DNA of 64,000 bases from Candidatus Melainabacteria bacterium (GTDB lineage: Bacteria; Cyanobacteriota; Vampirovibrionia; 2-02-FULL-35-15). Positions 34,216 to 42,527 of the stretch are shown here, one piece after another. Each line of letters starts with the position of its first letter. Position 1 is the first letter of the stretch. The notes under the pieces were generated by a model. The model saw only the letters and a program-made list of their open reading frames with translations. It made no database searches and had not been told where the DNA came from. The stretch is from the NCBI GenBank assembly GCA_023250155.1, contig JAHFBG010000004.1, positions 1-64,000 of the forward strand, given 5' to 3'. Made by a program: the position numbers and the translations under genes.

Positions 34216-35572
34216 AGTTTTTAAACATATCAAAACTTGCACAAGCTGGTGAAAATAAAACTATATCTGTTTTGGATTGTAATGAATAGTCTATAGCTTC
34301 ATTTAAATTTTGTACAATTTTAAGATTTTTATAACTATTTTTAGAAAGTTCTTGCTCAAAACGTTCCCTTGCTTCTCCAAACAATATAACTTCATTTATG
34401 TTTTGTTTGATTAGTTTTATCATTTCTGTAAGATCTGTTTTTTTGTCTCTACCACCCAAAATTAAAGTGATATTTTTCCTTGTACCATTATTATGTTTAT
34501 TGTTGCTTAGGGCTTCAATTGCTTTAATTGTAGATTCTGGGTTTGTAGCTTTAGAGTCATTGTAAATTTCTTTTCCAGATATATTGCGTACAAATTCAAG
34601 CCTATGTTCTACTCCTTGAAATGTTTTAATAGCAGCATTAATTTTATTTGTTTCTATATTAAGAATTTTGGCTGTAGCTATACTGGCTAGTGTATTTTCT
34701 ATATTGTGCGAACCTAGCAACTTTAACTCATTTCTATGAATGATATTTTCAATGGAGTCTTTTCTTTTTACTTTCAAGAAATCATCTTCAAGAAATGCAA
34801 AGTTTTCATGAGAATCTAAGATGTTTTTATCAAGTGGATTAGATGAGAAATGAAAAACATTGTTTGGAACTTTAAAGTTTTTAATTGTATTATCGCTCCA
34901 GTTTAATACTGACCAAGAGTTGTTTTTTTGTAGTTTCAATAGCTTATATTTTGTTTCAATATAATCATTCAAATCTATGTGCCAGTCTAGGTGATCAGGA
35001 GTAATGTTTAAACACAGTGCTATATCGCAGCTTAAAGTAGGACTATAAAAAATCTGAAATGAACTAATTTCAAGGACATAGTAATCTATTTCTTTATCCA
35101 TTTTATCTACTATATTTATAAATGGATTGCCAATGTTTCCACATGGAATTGTCTTTTTTCCTGAATTGTTTAATATATGTGAAATTAAAGTAGTGGTAGT
35201 GGTTTTTCCATTTGTGCCAGTTATTGCAATTATGGGTTTAGTACAAAAGTATGAGCCAAGTTCAATATCTGAAATCACAGGTATTTTTAGTGAAAACAAT
35301 TTTTTAACAAGTTCTGTTTTAGGACTGATTCCTGGACTGATTACAACCAAGTCAGATTTATTTATAAACTCATCAGAGTTTCTATTAAACTCAAATTCAA
35401 TACCAAGTTTGCTTAAGGATTGGACCTGTTCTTCTATATCTTTTGATTCCTCTTTGCTTTCAGTGAGTAATATTTTTTTTGCTTTATTAACTAAAAATTG
35501 AGCAGTTGCTAACCCTGTTTTTCCAGCACCAATTATAAGCACCGTTTTGTTTTTTAAAGTATTGAAATCCAT
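34169..35572 (-). CDS. murD: UDP-N-acetylmuramoyl-L-alanine--D-glutamate ligase
   Basis: This 467-residue Mur ligase adds D-glutamate to UDP-MurNAc-L-Ala in the cytosol. It has the N-terminal Rossmann part VLIIGAGKTGLATAQFL, the ATP loop ITGTNGKTTTTTL near residue 115, LEISSFQ, NITPDHLDWH, and EIYNDSKATNPEST with GGRDKKTDL near the C-terminus. It is intact. It lies 22 bp after the RsbU-like gene and overlaps ftsW. D-Glu supply and the other mur ligases are not in the window. Confidence 0.96.
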   Translation of the reverse strand: MDFNTLKNKTVLIIGAGKTGLATAQFLVNKAKKILLTESKEESKDIEEQVQSLSKLGIEFEFNRNSDEFINKSDLVVISPGISPKTELVKKLFSLKIPVISDIELGSYFCTKPIIAITGTNGKTTTTTLISHILNNSGKKTIPCGNIGNPFINIVDKMDKEIDYYVLEISSFQIFYSPTLSCDIALCLNITPDHLDWHIDLNDYIETKYKLLKLQKNNSWSVLNWSDNTIKNFKVPNNVFHFSSNPLDKNILDSHENFAFLEDDFLKVKRKDSIENIIHRNELKLLGSHNIENTLASIATAKILNIETNKINAAIKTFQGVEHRLEFVRNISGKEIYNDSKATNPESTIKAIEALSNNKHNNGTRKNITLILGGRDKKTDLTEMIKLIKQNINEVILFGEARERFEQELSKNSYKNLKIVQNLNEAIDYSLQSKTDIVLFSPACASFDMFKNYEERGRIFKDLVCRL

Positions 35573-35593
35573 GTAATAAATTTAACATGTTCT

Positions 35594-38023
35594 CTACCAC
35601 TTTAACGTTAATCCAAGTTCATTTCCTTTTGCATTCCAGATGACCTTGTCAAAAATCTCAAATAAAAGTGGTAATCCTCTACCACCCTCAGCCAGTAAAT
35701 CTACATCTTTTAATTTTGATTTTGTTTTTATTGCCTCTTGCCATTTAAAACCTGGACCTGGATCAATAATGGAACAGGAGAATGAACTTTCTCGAATCCA
35801 CCATGCTACAGTGATACATTGTTTAGCATTTTTAGGGGCTTTAGGCAGTCCGTGTCTGAATGAATTATATAGAGCTTCTACTAGTCCAAGTTTTAAGCTT
35901 GGTTCATTTGTTTTTGGCATACCATGTTTCAATACATCATCTAAAATTATTTTAAGCTTTTCATTTAGATAAGCTTCCTTGTCTTCATAAAATTCGATAA
36001 TGTTATTTTTTGGCATTTCAATAGCTACAATTAGTCTGTCATCATCTGCTGGAGCACCTTTGCTGACAATGTTTAATCGTCTAATTATTTCTTCTGGTAG
36101 ATCTTGAAGCTCATATTTTCTATTTACAGCAAGGGCTTCTGTAAACCAACTTTCAGCAACAAAACTTCCATCTAGTTGTCTTTGCTCAGTAAAACCATCT
36201 GTGAAAATTACCATTCTATCTTGAGGAGCTAGTTCAAACTCTTTTTTTACATATCCACCTATAGCATCTTTTACTGACAATAAACCAAGTGGTACCCCAG
36301 GATCATCAGATAATCTAGTAACTGTATTACCCTTCATTAAGTATGGAGAAGGGTGTCCACCATTACAACAGATTACTTTTCCAGAGATAACATCAAAAAT
36401 TCCATACCATGCAGTTGCATAAAAGTCTGAGTATTGATTTTGCTCGAATATAGAGTCGCTAAGAACTGTTAAAAACAACTCTGGGTTCCATGAGGTTTCT
36501 TGATTTTCTAAGAGTCCTTTTAATTCACCAATTATATATCCAGTTAGAAGTGCTGCTGCTGGTCCTTTTCCGGATACATCACCAAGCAGTATCCCAATAA
36601 CATTTGGAGCTAATTCTGTGACCCAGTAGAAATCTCCAGAAACATTGTGATGTGGGTGGTATGAAACTGCAATTGGTAGGTTCTTTTTTGTATCAGCTCC
36701 AGCACTTAATAGTACGGACTGCAGTTGTGAAGCTTGTTTTAACTCTCTTGAAATCTTTATTTGATACTCTGTTAGTTCTTCTACCATTTCAGCTTGATTG
36801 ATTGCAACTCCTACCTGGCTTGCTACTGCTTGGACAAATGAGATTTCTTCAATAGACCAGTTTCTTGGTATGTTACATTGATGAAAGCATAACCAGCCAA
36901 AAATCTTTTTTTGAAAAGATATTGGTACTGCTAAAATAGCTCTGGCTCCGGTTTTATGTAACTGCTCAATTTCTTTTTCATTTAACTTGGACAGTCTTGG
37001 ATCTTTGAAGACGTCTAAAACGGAAATATAGTCAGCATTTTTATCACCAATCTTATTTATAACCAGGGGACTTTCTTTCTTTACTCCAAGAGTTTCAGTA
37101 TTTGTTACGGTGTATTCGTGAGTAATTGTTTCTCTTGAAGTCTTGTGATCAATTGAATTGATAAAGCATCTGCTCGCTTGTAATGCCTGTCCAAGTTCTG
37201 CTACGGTTCGTTCTAAAATAACATTAATGTTTAAAGTCCCTCTAATTCTAGAAGTCAGTTTATTTAACAACTTTTCTCTTGATGCCCAAGCTTTAGCTTT
37301 GTTGAACAATTTAGATTTTTCCACCGCTGTAGCGATAGGATCTGCGGCTGCTTGCAAAATAGACAATTCATTTTCTGTCCAGTTTCTTTGATTTGTACAT
37401 TGGTGTAGATATACTACCCCTATTAATTCATTGTTGTGTTGAACTAGAGGAACCATTAAAATAGATCTTAGATCTTCACTCAAATGTCCTGCAGTAAGTT
37501 CATGTGTTATTGTATCGTTTATTATTAGTGGTTTTAATGATTTAGTGACAGATTTGTAGAGAATGGAGAGTGTAACCATAGAATAGGTTTCATGAGATCG
37601 TTTCCATTCTCCCGTTGCAAACTCTCTAACCAAGTCTTTATTGCTTTTGAAGTTTGGAATTATAATCCCACATCTATTAACCTTAAAAAAGTGTCCTAAT
37701 TCATCAACAGTTGATTGTAGAATATGTTCTAGATCAAATGTTGAGTTTATTCTCTCAATTAGTTTCCAGAGTAGTCTTTCTTTTTCATTTTTTTCTAATA
37801 CTGCTTTTCTTTCTTTTGCTAGTGCTTGTGAAATTTGTTGAAGATGGGTAGACATTTGTCTGCTCTCTTTTAAACTTTGCTCCATTACACGTTCTCTTTT
37901 TTCAGCAGCTTTTCTTTCGTCTTCTAATTGTTTCTTTAATTTTTTGATTTCTACTAAGCAAGCATTAATATCACTTAAGTTACTAAGTTCAACAGAGACT
38001 GCTTTACTTTCATTAGGAGTCAT
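35594..38023 (-). CDS. GAF-GAF-SpoIIE phosphatase with C-terminal HATPase (RsbU/RsbW-like)
   Basis: The 809 residues show, in order: an N-terminal coiled coil (about 15-85), two GAF sensor domains (about 90-240 and 260-420), a PP2C/SpoIIE serine phosphatase (about 450-660), and a histidine-kinase-like ATPase domain (about 675-805). The phosphatase has SGDFYW, GDVSGKGPAAALL and FTDGFTEQR. The ATPase has EALYNSFRHG, IDPGPGF and GGRGLPLL. Such proteins dephosphorylate, and possibly phosphorylate, STAS anti-sigma antagonists. The STAS gene lies 29 bp upstream. No membrane segment is seen, so it should sense a cytosolic signal. Confidence 0.88.
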   Translation of the reverse strand: MTPNESKAVSVELSNLSDINACLVEIKKLKKQLEDERKAAEKRERVMEQSLKESRQMSTHLQQISQALAKERKAVLEKNEKERLLWKLIERINSTFDLEHILQSTVDELGHFFKVNRCGIIIPNFKSNKDLVREFATGEWKRSHETYSMVTLSILYKSVTKSLKPLIINDTITHELTAGHLSEDLRSILMVPLVQHNNELIGVVYLHQCTNQRNWTENELSILQAAADPIATAVEKSKLFNKAKAWASREKLLNKLTSRIRGTLNINVILERTVAELGQALQASRCFINSIDHKTSRETITHEYTVTNTETLGVKKESPLVINKIGDKNADYISVLDVFKDPRLSKLNEKEIEQLHKTGARAILAVPISFQKKIFGWLCFHQCNIPRNWSIEEISFVQAVASQVGVAINQAEMVEELTEYQIKISRELKQASQLQSVLLSAGADTKKNLPIAVSYHPHHNVSGDFYWVTELAPNVIGILLGDVSGKGPAAALLTGYIIGELKGLLENQETSWNPELFLTVLSDSIFEQNQYSDFYATAWYGIFDVISGKVICCNGGHPSPYLMKGNTVTRLSDDPGVPLGLLSVKDAIGGYVKKEFELAPQDRMVIFTDGFTEQRQLDGSFVAESWFTEALAVNRKYELQDLPEEIIRRLNIVSKGAPADDDRLIVAIEMPKNNIIEFYEDKEAYLNEKLKIILDDVLKHGMPKTNEPSLKLGLVEALYNSFRHGLPKAPKNAKQCITVAWWIRESSFSCSIIDPGPGFKWQEAIKTKSKLKDVDLLAEGGRGLPLLFEIFDKVIWNAKGNELGLTLKW

Positions 38024-38052
38024 TTAATTTCTTAAATTTATATTTGACTAAT

Positions 38053-38364
38053 TTAATCGTCAACACCAACTACTCTTGCTAGTTGATGTAATCTGGTTAA
38101 ATGTAGAAGTTTTTGAACTTCTGGAATAACTTTTATAAGTTCAAGATCTGCACCTACCATTCGACACTCTTTCCATAATCTTACGATGGCACCTGTTCCT
38201 GCACTGTCTATAAATTGCAATTCTTCACAGTCTACGGTTACTACACTATGTTGTCCAATTTTTGGAAGTATTTCTTCTTTAAACTGATCAGTTTCACTAT
38301 ATAATAGCTGCCCACCGATTTTTACAAAAAGCCTGTCATCCTTATCCTCTACACTTAGTTTCAT
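38053..38364 (-). CDS. STAS-domain anti-sigma factor antagonist
   Basis: This 103-residue single STAS domain of the SpoIIAA/RsbV type has the phosphoserine region DCEELQFIDSAGTGAIV near residues 45-62, where the Ser after IDS is the expected phosphorylation site. A Shine-Dalgarno site AAAGGAAG precedes the ATG. It is first of a pair with the RsbU-like phosphatase/kinase and is divergent from the ECF sigma gene. It probably switches partners between a kinase and a sigma or other target; a direct link to the neighbouring sigma factor is an inference. Confidence 0.9.
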   Translation of the reverse strand: MKLSVEDKDDRLFVKIGGQLLYSETDQFKEEILPKIGQHSVVTVDCEELQFIDSAGTGAIVRLWKECRMVGADLELIKVIPEVQKLLHLTRLHQLARVVGVDD

Positions 38365-38798
38365 AAATTACTTCCTTTCATTGACATAGACGCTGAATTT
38401 CAAGTATTTAATTCCACGAAGTTAAGTGTCTATAACATATGTTTAAGTCTTTTTCTCTTAATGTTAACTATTGATTACGCTAAGTTTTCAGAGAATTACC
38501 TTATATTGTTAATAATCAGTCATTAATTCAATTAAGGAATTATCTTTGTTAAGAAATTTTGCACTTACGTCATTTTTTAACTAAACTTTAAAAATACAAT
38601 CGTCTCGGTTATTACTTCGCTTTAAAGTAAGCATATATATACTTGGCCGATTCGGCCTAAGTATGTAATGGGCCTAACCTAAAGCTTTGTAAAACTAAAT
38701 AAATGACAAGATAATAAATTTACTTAAACGATGTTAATATTCTGCTAACACCATTTTAAGATTGGATTAAATAAAAAATAAAAAAGTAAAGGAGTTCA
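38365..38798. promoter_or_regulatory. 434-bp divergent regulatory region with a hairpin at 38640-38663
   Basis: This is one of the longest gene-free stretches. It separates the STAS gene from the ECF sigma gene and must carry both promoters. A hairpin at 38640-38663 (TACTT-GGCC, loop GATTC, GGCC-T-AAGTA) has one bulged T. Around it, ATTAC (near 38611) and GTAAT (near 38665) could extend the fold. AAAGGAG lies just before the sigma ATG. I see no tRNA and no convincing small gene. Confidence 0.5.
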
Positions 38799-39434
38799 AT
38801 GGCTAAGATATTAAATAAATTTGATGATGTGGAACTTGTTATTGCTTGTCAAGCAGGAAATAAAGAAGCAATGGAGTTCCTGGTAAAGAAACATCAGAGA
38901 TCAGTTGCTTCATTGTTATATCAATTAGCACCAGATTGGCCAGACACTTCAGATTTATCACAAGAAGTTTTTATTAGAGTGTATCGAGGCATTAACTCTT
39001 TACGAAACCCGAAAACATTCAGATCATGGTTAAATCAAATAGTAGTAAATCTTTTTTATGATGAACTAAGAAGACGGCCACGCAGGCTACCTACAATTTC
39101 TATTGATGCTCCTATTGAAAGTGAAAATGGGGAATCAGATCTTATTAGAGAAATTCCAGATCCATCAATGAAACCTGATGAAAGTTCCTTGGCTAGAGAA
39201 CTGAATCAACTAATAAAGAAGTCCATGGCTCAGCTACCGGAACAGTTCAGAACAGCAATCGTCCTGCGTGAAATAAAGGGACTTAGTTATGAAGAAATTG
39301 CTGAAGCGATAGGATGTGAGTTAGGTACTGTAAAAAGCCGTATAGCAAGAGCGAGAGGAAGACTTCAAGAAGTATTAAGCCCATATTTGGAAAAAGAAGA
39401 ACAAAAAGCTGTAAATGATTCAAATGCCAACTGA
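38799..39434 (+). CDS. ECF-type RNA polymerase sigma factor
   Basis: This 211-residue group 4 sigma factor has region 2 at about 25-95 (DLSQEVFIRVYRGINSLRNPKTFRSWLNQI) and region 4 at about 145-200 (LPEQFRTAIVLREIKGLSYEEIAEAIGCELGTVKSRI). A linker with SIDAPIESENGES lies between them. It resembles the SigG/RpoE-like ECF factors of cyanobacteria. It has a strong Shine-Dalgarno site AAAGGAG. The next gene overlaps it by 20 bp and has a zinc-finger anti-sigma motif, so the pair forms a sigma/anti-sigma unit. Confidence 0.94.
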   Translation: MAKILNKFDDVELVIACQAGNKEAMEFLVKKHQRSVASLLYQLAPDWPDTSDLSQEVFIRVYRGINSLRNPKTFRSWLNQIVVNLFYDELRRRPRRLPTISIDAPIESENGESDLIREIPDPSMKPDESSLARELNQLIKKSMAQLPEQFRTAIVLREIKGLSYEEIAEAIGCELGTVKSRIARARGRLQEVLSPYLEKEEQKAVNDSNAN

Positions 39435-39831
39435 TGGAGATAATAAAGATAATTCCTTTGATGAAATAAGCAGTCTTTTAAAGAAATATTATAAGCCAGA
39501 AACAGAAGTTGATATAGATAAGTTTTGGGAAGATGTAGAAAACAAAATAGATTCATTATTTCATAAAGAAATATTTTCCAGCAAAAGTTCTAATGATGAA
39601 GGGAATATTCTATCGGATGAAGAACGATATTGGCTTGGCTTGGAAGAATATATAGATAATAAAGCATCAGCGATTAAACATAAAACAATTACTGATCATC
39701 TTTTAGTTTGTAAAGAATGTAGGCAAAACTATAGTGATTATATTGATAAAAAAAAAGTACCTAGTGAATTCTTTGCTATAAACAATATTTGGAATCAAAA
39801 TAAGAATAGTGTTTTACTCAATCTTTATTGA
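39415..39831 (+). CDS. Probable zinc-binding anti-sigma factor
   Basis: The 138 residues contain a ZAS-type motif, HLLVCKECRQNY (His-x3-Cys-x2-Cys) near residue 98, preceded by the helical segment YWLGLEEYIDNKASA typical of anti-sigma domains. It lacks a membrane helix, so it would be soluble, unlike RsgI or RseA proteins. The start overlaps the sigma gene by 20 bp; an ATG three codons later is also possible. Inhibition of the upstream sigma factor is inferred from gene order and motif. It converges with the next gene (14-bp overlap). Confidence 0.72.
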   Translation: MIQMPTDGDNKDNSFDEISSLLKKYYKPETEVDIDKFWEDVENKIDSLFHKEIFSSKSSNDEGNILSDEERYWLGLEEYIDNKASAIKHKTITDHLLVCKECRQNYSDYIDKKKVPSEFFAINNIWNQNKNSVLLNLY

Positions 39832-40792
39832 GTTTCTTAGTATAAGTTTTATTCAAATTTTCATTTCCAAGAACGATATTGTCTTGATTTATTTCAAGAA
39901 GTTTTAATCCTTCATACTTATCTCCAAGCTTTAAAATCTCAATTTTATTAGTTATGCTATTTTTAATTTTTATAGCATGAATATTATTGGGTGGATTGTT
40001 TGTTATTTCTGTTACCTCTAATTGACTAACAATTAGATCTAAATTGTTTGAGAGCATTATTTTATTTTGTTCTAGATTGGTATCTTCAGCAAGATATTTA
40101 GGTACCCAGCTTATATCAGAATTTAAATCGTCTGCGATGTCACGAACTTTGAAAGAGTTTTTTTCAGTATGAGCTTGCTTTCTAAGGGATGTATTGGCTT
40201 GACTTTGCTCATTTGAGTTACTGCTATTAGAATGTTTTGTTGCAAGTAAAATTTTTCTTGTGGCACTAGCTGTATTAGGCAAATTTATGTCTAAGTTTAA
40301 TTTGTTAGGTTTAGTGTCTACAGCTATTGGCTTTTGGCTTTTAGCTATTGGTAGAGGAGAAGCTTTGGGATTGATAATTGACAATTGAGAATTGAGAATT
40401 GGTGGTTGAGGTTTAGGAACTATTAGTTTTTGACTGTTGACTTTTAGTTGATTTGAGGATTGAGCATTTAACATCTCACTTTTAATATCTAACACCTGTG
40501 CTTCTTGCTTCTGTTGAGACATTGCATGTAATGTCTCTATCTTTGCTTCTTGTTTCTGTTGAGACGTTGCATGCAACGTCTCTATCCTTGTCTCCTGCTT
40601 CCTGCTTCCTGCCTTTGCTGAGACGTTGTGCGCAATGTCTCTATCCTTGCTTCTTGTTTTTTGCCTTCTAACTTCCGCTTTCTGTTCTTTACTCTCAGGT
40701 ATTATAAAAAGCCAGGTTGACCATATGGCTATAACAGATATACAAAACGTAATTCTTAAACAAGAATAAATTTGATACTTTTCTATTCTCAT
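39818..40792 (-). CDS. Membrane-anchored protein with repeat-invaded linker and GspC-like end
   Basis: The 324 residues have one N-terminal membrane helix (about 12-30), a long Gln/Lys/Ser-rich linker (about 35-230) and a compact C-terminal domain (about 235-320). Its ILKLGDKYEGLKLLEINQD pattern recalls the homology region of GspC/PilP secretion proteins. The linker encodes the repeated peptides RIETLHATSQQ and KIETLHAMSQQ, which derive from 22-nt palindromic DNA elements shared with the SurA_N-like gene. It lies between the anti-sigma gene and ftsE, and no secretion genes are adjacent. The GspC-like call is tentative. Confidence 0.55.
   Translation of the reverse strand: MRIEKYQIYSCLRITFCISVIAIWSTWLFIIPESKEQKAEVRRQKTRSKDRDIAHNVSAKAGSRKQETRIETLHATSQQKQEAKIETLHAMSQQKQEAQVLDIKSEMLNAQSSNQLKVNSQKLIVPKPQPPILNSQLSIINPKASPLPIAKSQKPIAVDTKPNKLNLDINLPNTASATRKILLATKHSNSSNSNEQSQANTSLRKQAHTEKNSFKVRDIADDLNSDISWVPKYLAEDTNLEQNKIMLSNNLDLIVSQLEVTEITNNPPNNIHAIKIKNSITNKIEILKLGDKYEGLKLLEINQDNIVLGNENLNKTYTKKLNKD
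40368..40462. repeat. AATTGAG/GGATTGAG short tandem repeat array
   Basis: Irregular copies of AATTGAG, GGTTGAG and GGATTGAG occur in the linker of the membrane-anchored protein. They encode peptides such as PPILNSQLSIINPK. This is the same repeat family as the two arrays in the SurA_N-like gene about 20 kb away. Confidence 0.7.
40516..40537. repeat. 22-nt palindromic element, copy 3
   Basis: GAGACATTGC, AT, GTAATGTCTC. Position 6 is A and its partner T, where other copies have G and C, so the pairing is kept. It encodes IETLHAMSQ on the minus strand. Confidence 0.85.
40561..40582. repeat. 22-nt palindromic element, copy 4
   Basis: GAGACGTTGC, AT, GCAACGTCTC: a perfect 22-nt palindrome. It encodes IETLHATSQ. 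It is spaced about 45 bp from copy 3, with a similar flank TATCCTTG after the 3' arm. Confidence 0.9.
40620..40641. repeat. 22-nt palindromic element, copy 5
   Basis: GAGACGTTGT, GC, GCAATGTCTC: degenerate arms with two wobble or mismatched pairs. It encodes RDIAHNVSA, a different frame and peptide from copies 3 and 4, and close to the peptide of copy 1. Confidence 0.8.
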
Positions 40793-40887
40793 AAAATCAT
40801 TAATTAATTAAAGCATATTTGTATAGCTAATAATCATTGCTTTTCTAACATGCATGTTACTATTAATTGTAGTCAAGAAGGGTGTTT

Positions 40888-41571
40888 ATGATTCATTTAA
40901 TTAATGTTACAAAGACATATAGTGAGTTAAAGGCTCTAGATGATGTTAGTTTTGAGATTCAGCCTAAAGAAATGGTATTTATTGTAGGACCTAGTGGAGC
41001 TGGTAAATCAACTGTAATGAGATTGTTGTATAGGGAAGAAAGACCAACTTCTGGACAAGTTTTTGTTTCTAATGTAGATGTATCTAGGCTTTCACATAGT
41101 CAAACCCCAATTTTAAGACGAAGAATGGGTATTGTATTTCAGGATTTTAAACTTTTACCAAATAAAACAGCTTTTGAAAATATTGCATATCCATTATTTG
41201 CAATTGGTATGGATCAAAATGAAATAAACAAAAGAGTTCATGGAGCGCTTAAAGTTGTTAGCTTAACAAATAAAGCAAATGATTTTCCTAAAAACTTGTC
41301 AGGTGGAGAGCAGCAAAGGGTGGGTATTGCAAGAGCAATAGTACAAGGACCATCATTACTGCTTGCAGATGAACCCACAGGAAATTTAGATCCAATTACT
41401 TCAATGGAGATTTTTCAATTATTGGATAGAATAAATCAGAGAGGGACTACTGTTTTAGTTGCAACGCATAACCAACAAGTTGTGGATCAGATGAAAAAGC
41501 GAGTTATTAGCTTAAGTAATGGTAAGGTTGCTAGTGATGAAAAGATAGGAACTTATACGACTCAGGTTTAA
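40888..41571 (+). CDS. ftsE: Cell division ATP-binding protein FtsE
   Basis: This ABC ATPase of about 227 residues works with FtsX in the divisome to control peptidoglycan hydrolases. It has Walker A GPSGAGKST, the signature LSGGEQQRVGIARAI, Walker B LLLADEPTGNLDP, and the H-loop VATHNQQV. ATG 40888 is chosen because AAGAAGG lies about 6 nt upstream; a GTG two codons earlier is possible. It is the first gene of ftsE-ftsX-ispE. Confidence 0.95.
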   Translation: MIHLINVTKTYSELKALDDVSFEIQPKEMVFIVGPSGAGKSTVMRLLYREERPTSGQVFVSNVDVSRLSHSQTPILRRRMGIVFQDFKLLPNKTAFENIAYPLFAIGMDQNEINKRVHGALKVVSLTNKANDFPKNLSGGEQQRVGIARAIVQGPSLLLADEPTGNLDPITSMEIFQLLDRINQRGTTVLVATHNQQVVDQMKKRVISLSNGKVASDEKIGTYTTQV

Positions 41572-41624
41572 AAAATCTGTATAGGATTTATCCTGTACTA
41601 CTAACAGAGAAAGCAAACATATTT

Positions 41625-42512
41625 ATGGATATTTCAATGAGAAAAATTAGAATGACATATAGAATGCTATATGAAACATTTTTAGATATCTGGCGAAGTG
41701 GGTGGTCAAACTTAGTGGTAATAAGTATTTTGACTTCAGTTCTTTCCATCTTTGGTTTGGTTTTACAAGTATCTTTTGGATTAAATTTAATTGGTGAAAA
41801 ATTAAATGATCAATTAGAATTTTCTGTTTATTTAGCAGATAGTGTTGATGTAAAAAACTTTGCTGTAAATCTTGGTAAGCAGCCATATATTAAGAGGGTT
41901 GAAGTTATAGATAAGGACGTAGCTTGGTCTGAATTTAGAAAAAACTTTGTAGTAGGAGAAGATTTTCAAAATCCTTTGCCAAATACGGTTCATGTGCAGG
42001 TTGCAAGATCTGATTATTTGCAATCAACAATTATGTTTGTAAGAAAGATGTCTGGTGTTATTGATATAAATTATGCACCAGGAGTATTGGGTTTTATAAA
42101 TAAACTAAAAGCACTTTTACAAATAGTTGGGACAATTATTACTGTACTATTGGCTTCTGTAACTATTGTTATAACTGCCAATACTATCCAATTAGTGATT
42201 CATACAAGACAAAGTGAAATTGAGGTTTTGAGACTTATGGGAGTGGAGGATTGGTATATAAAAGGTCCTTTAGTTTTACAAGGTATATTTTATGCATTTC
42301 TTGCAGCTACGTTAGCAATTATTCCTTTGTATGCATTGCAAACATTTTTATGGGAGACAGCTCAAAATTTGATTGGAAATGTTCTTCCAACAGGTCTATC
42401 AGGAAATTATAGCTCTAATATTTACCGTATTTATTATATTTTGCTAATCTTTGGAATTGTTGTAAGTGGAACAGGCTGTTTTTGGTCTACTAAGAAGTAT
42501 TTGAAAATCTGA
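41625..42512 (+). CDS. ftsX: Cell division protein FtsX
   Basis: This 295-residue partner of FtsE has four predicted membrane helices: one near 30-55, an extracytoplasmic domain of about 110 residues, and three more helices in the C-terminal half (about 165-190, 215-240, 265-290). The segment SEIEVLRLMGVEDWYI is the cytoplasmic coupling loop of the MacB/FtsX fold. It follows ftsE by 53 bp and precedes ispE by 15 bp. An ATG four codons downstream (MRKIRMTY) is an alternative start. Confidence 0.93.
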   Translation: MDISMRKIRMTYRMLYETFLDIWRSGWSNLVVISILTSVLSIFGLVLQVSFGLNLIGEKLNDQLEFSVYLADSVDVKNFAVNLGKQPYIKRVEVIDKDVAWSEFRKNFVVGEDFQNPLPNTVHVQVARSDYLQSTIMFVRKMSGVIDINYAPGVLGFINKLKALLQIVGTIITVLLASVTIVITANTIQLVIHTRQSEIEVLRLMGVEDWYIKGPLVLQGIFYAFLAATLAIIPLYALQTFLWETAQNLIGNVLPTGLSGNYSSNIYRIYYILLIFGIVVSGTGCFWSTKKYLKI

Positions 42513-42527
42513 TAGTGAGAATGAGTT

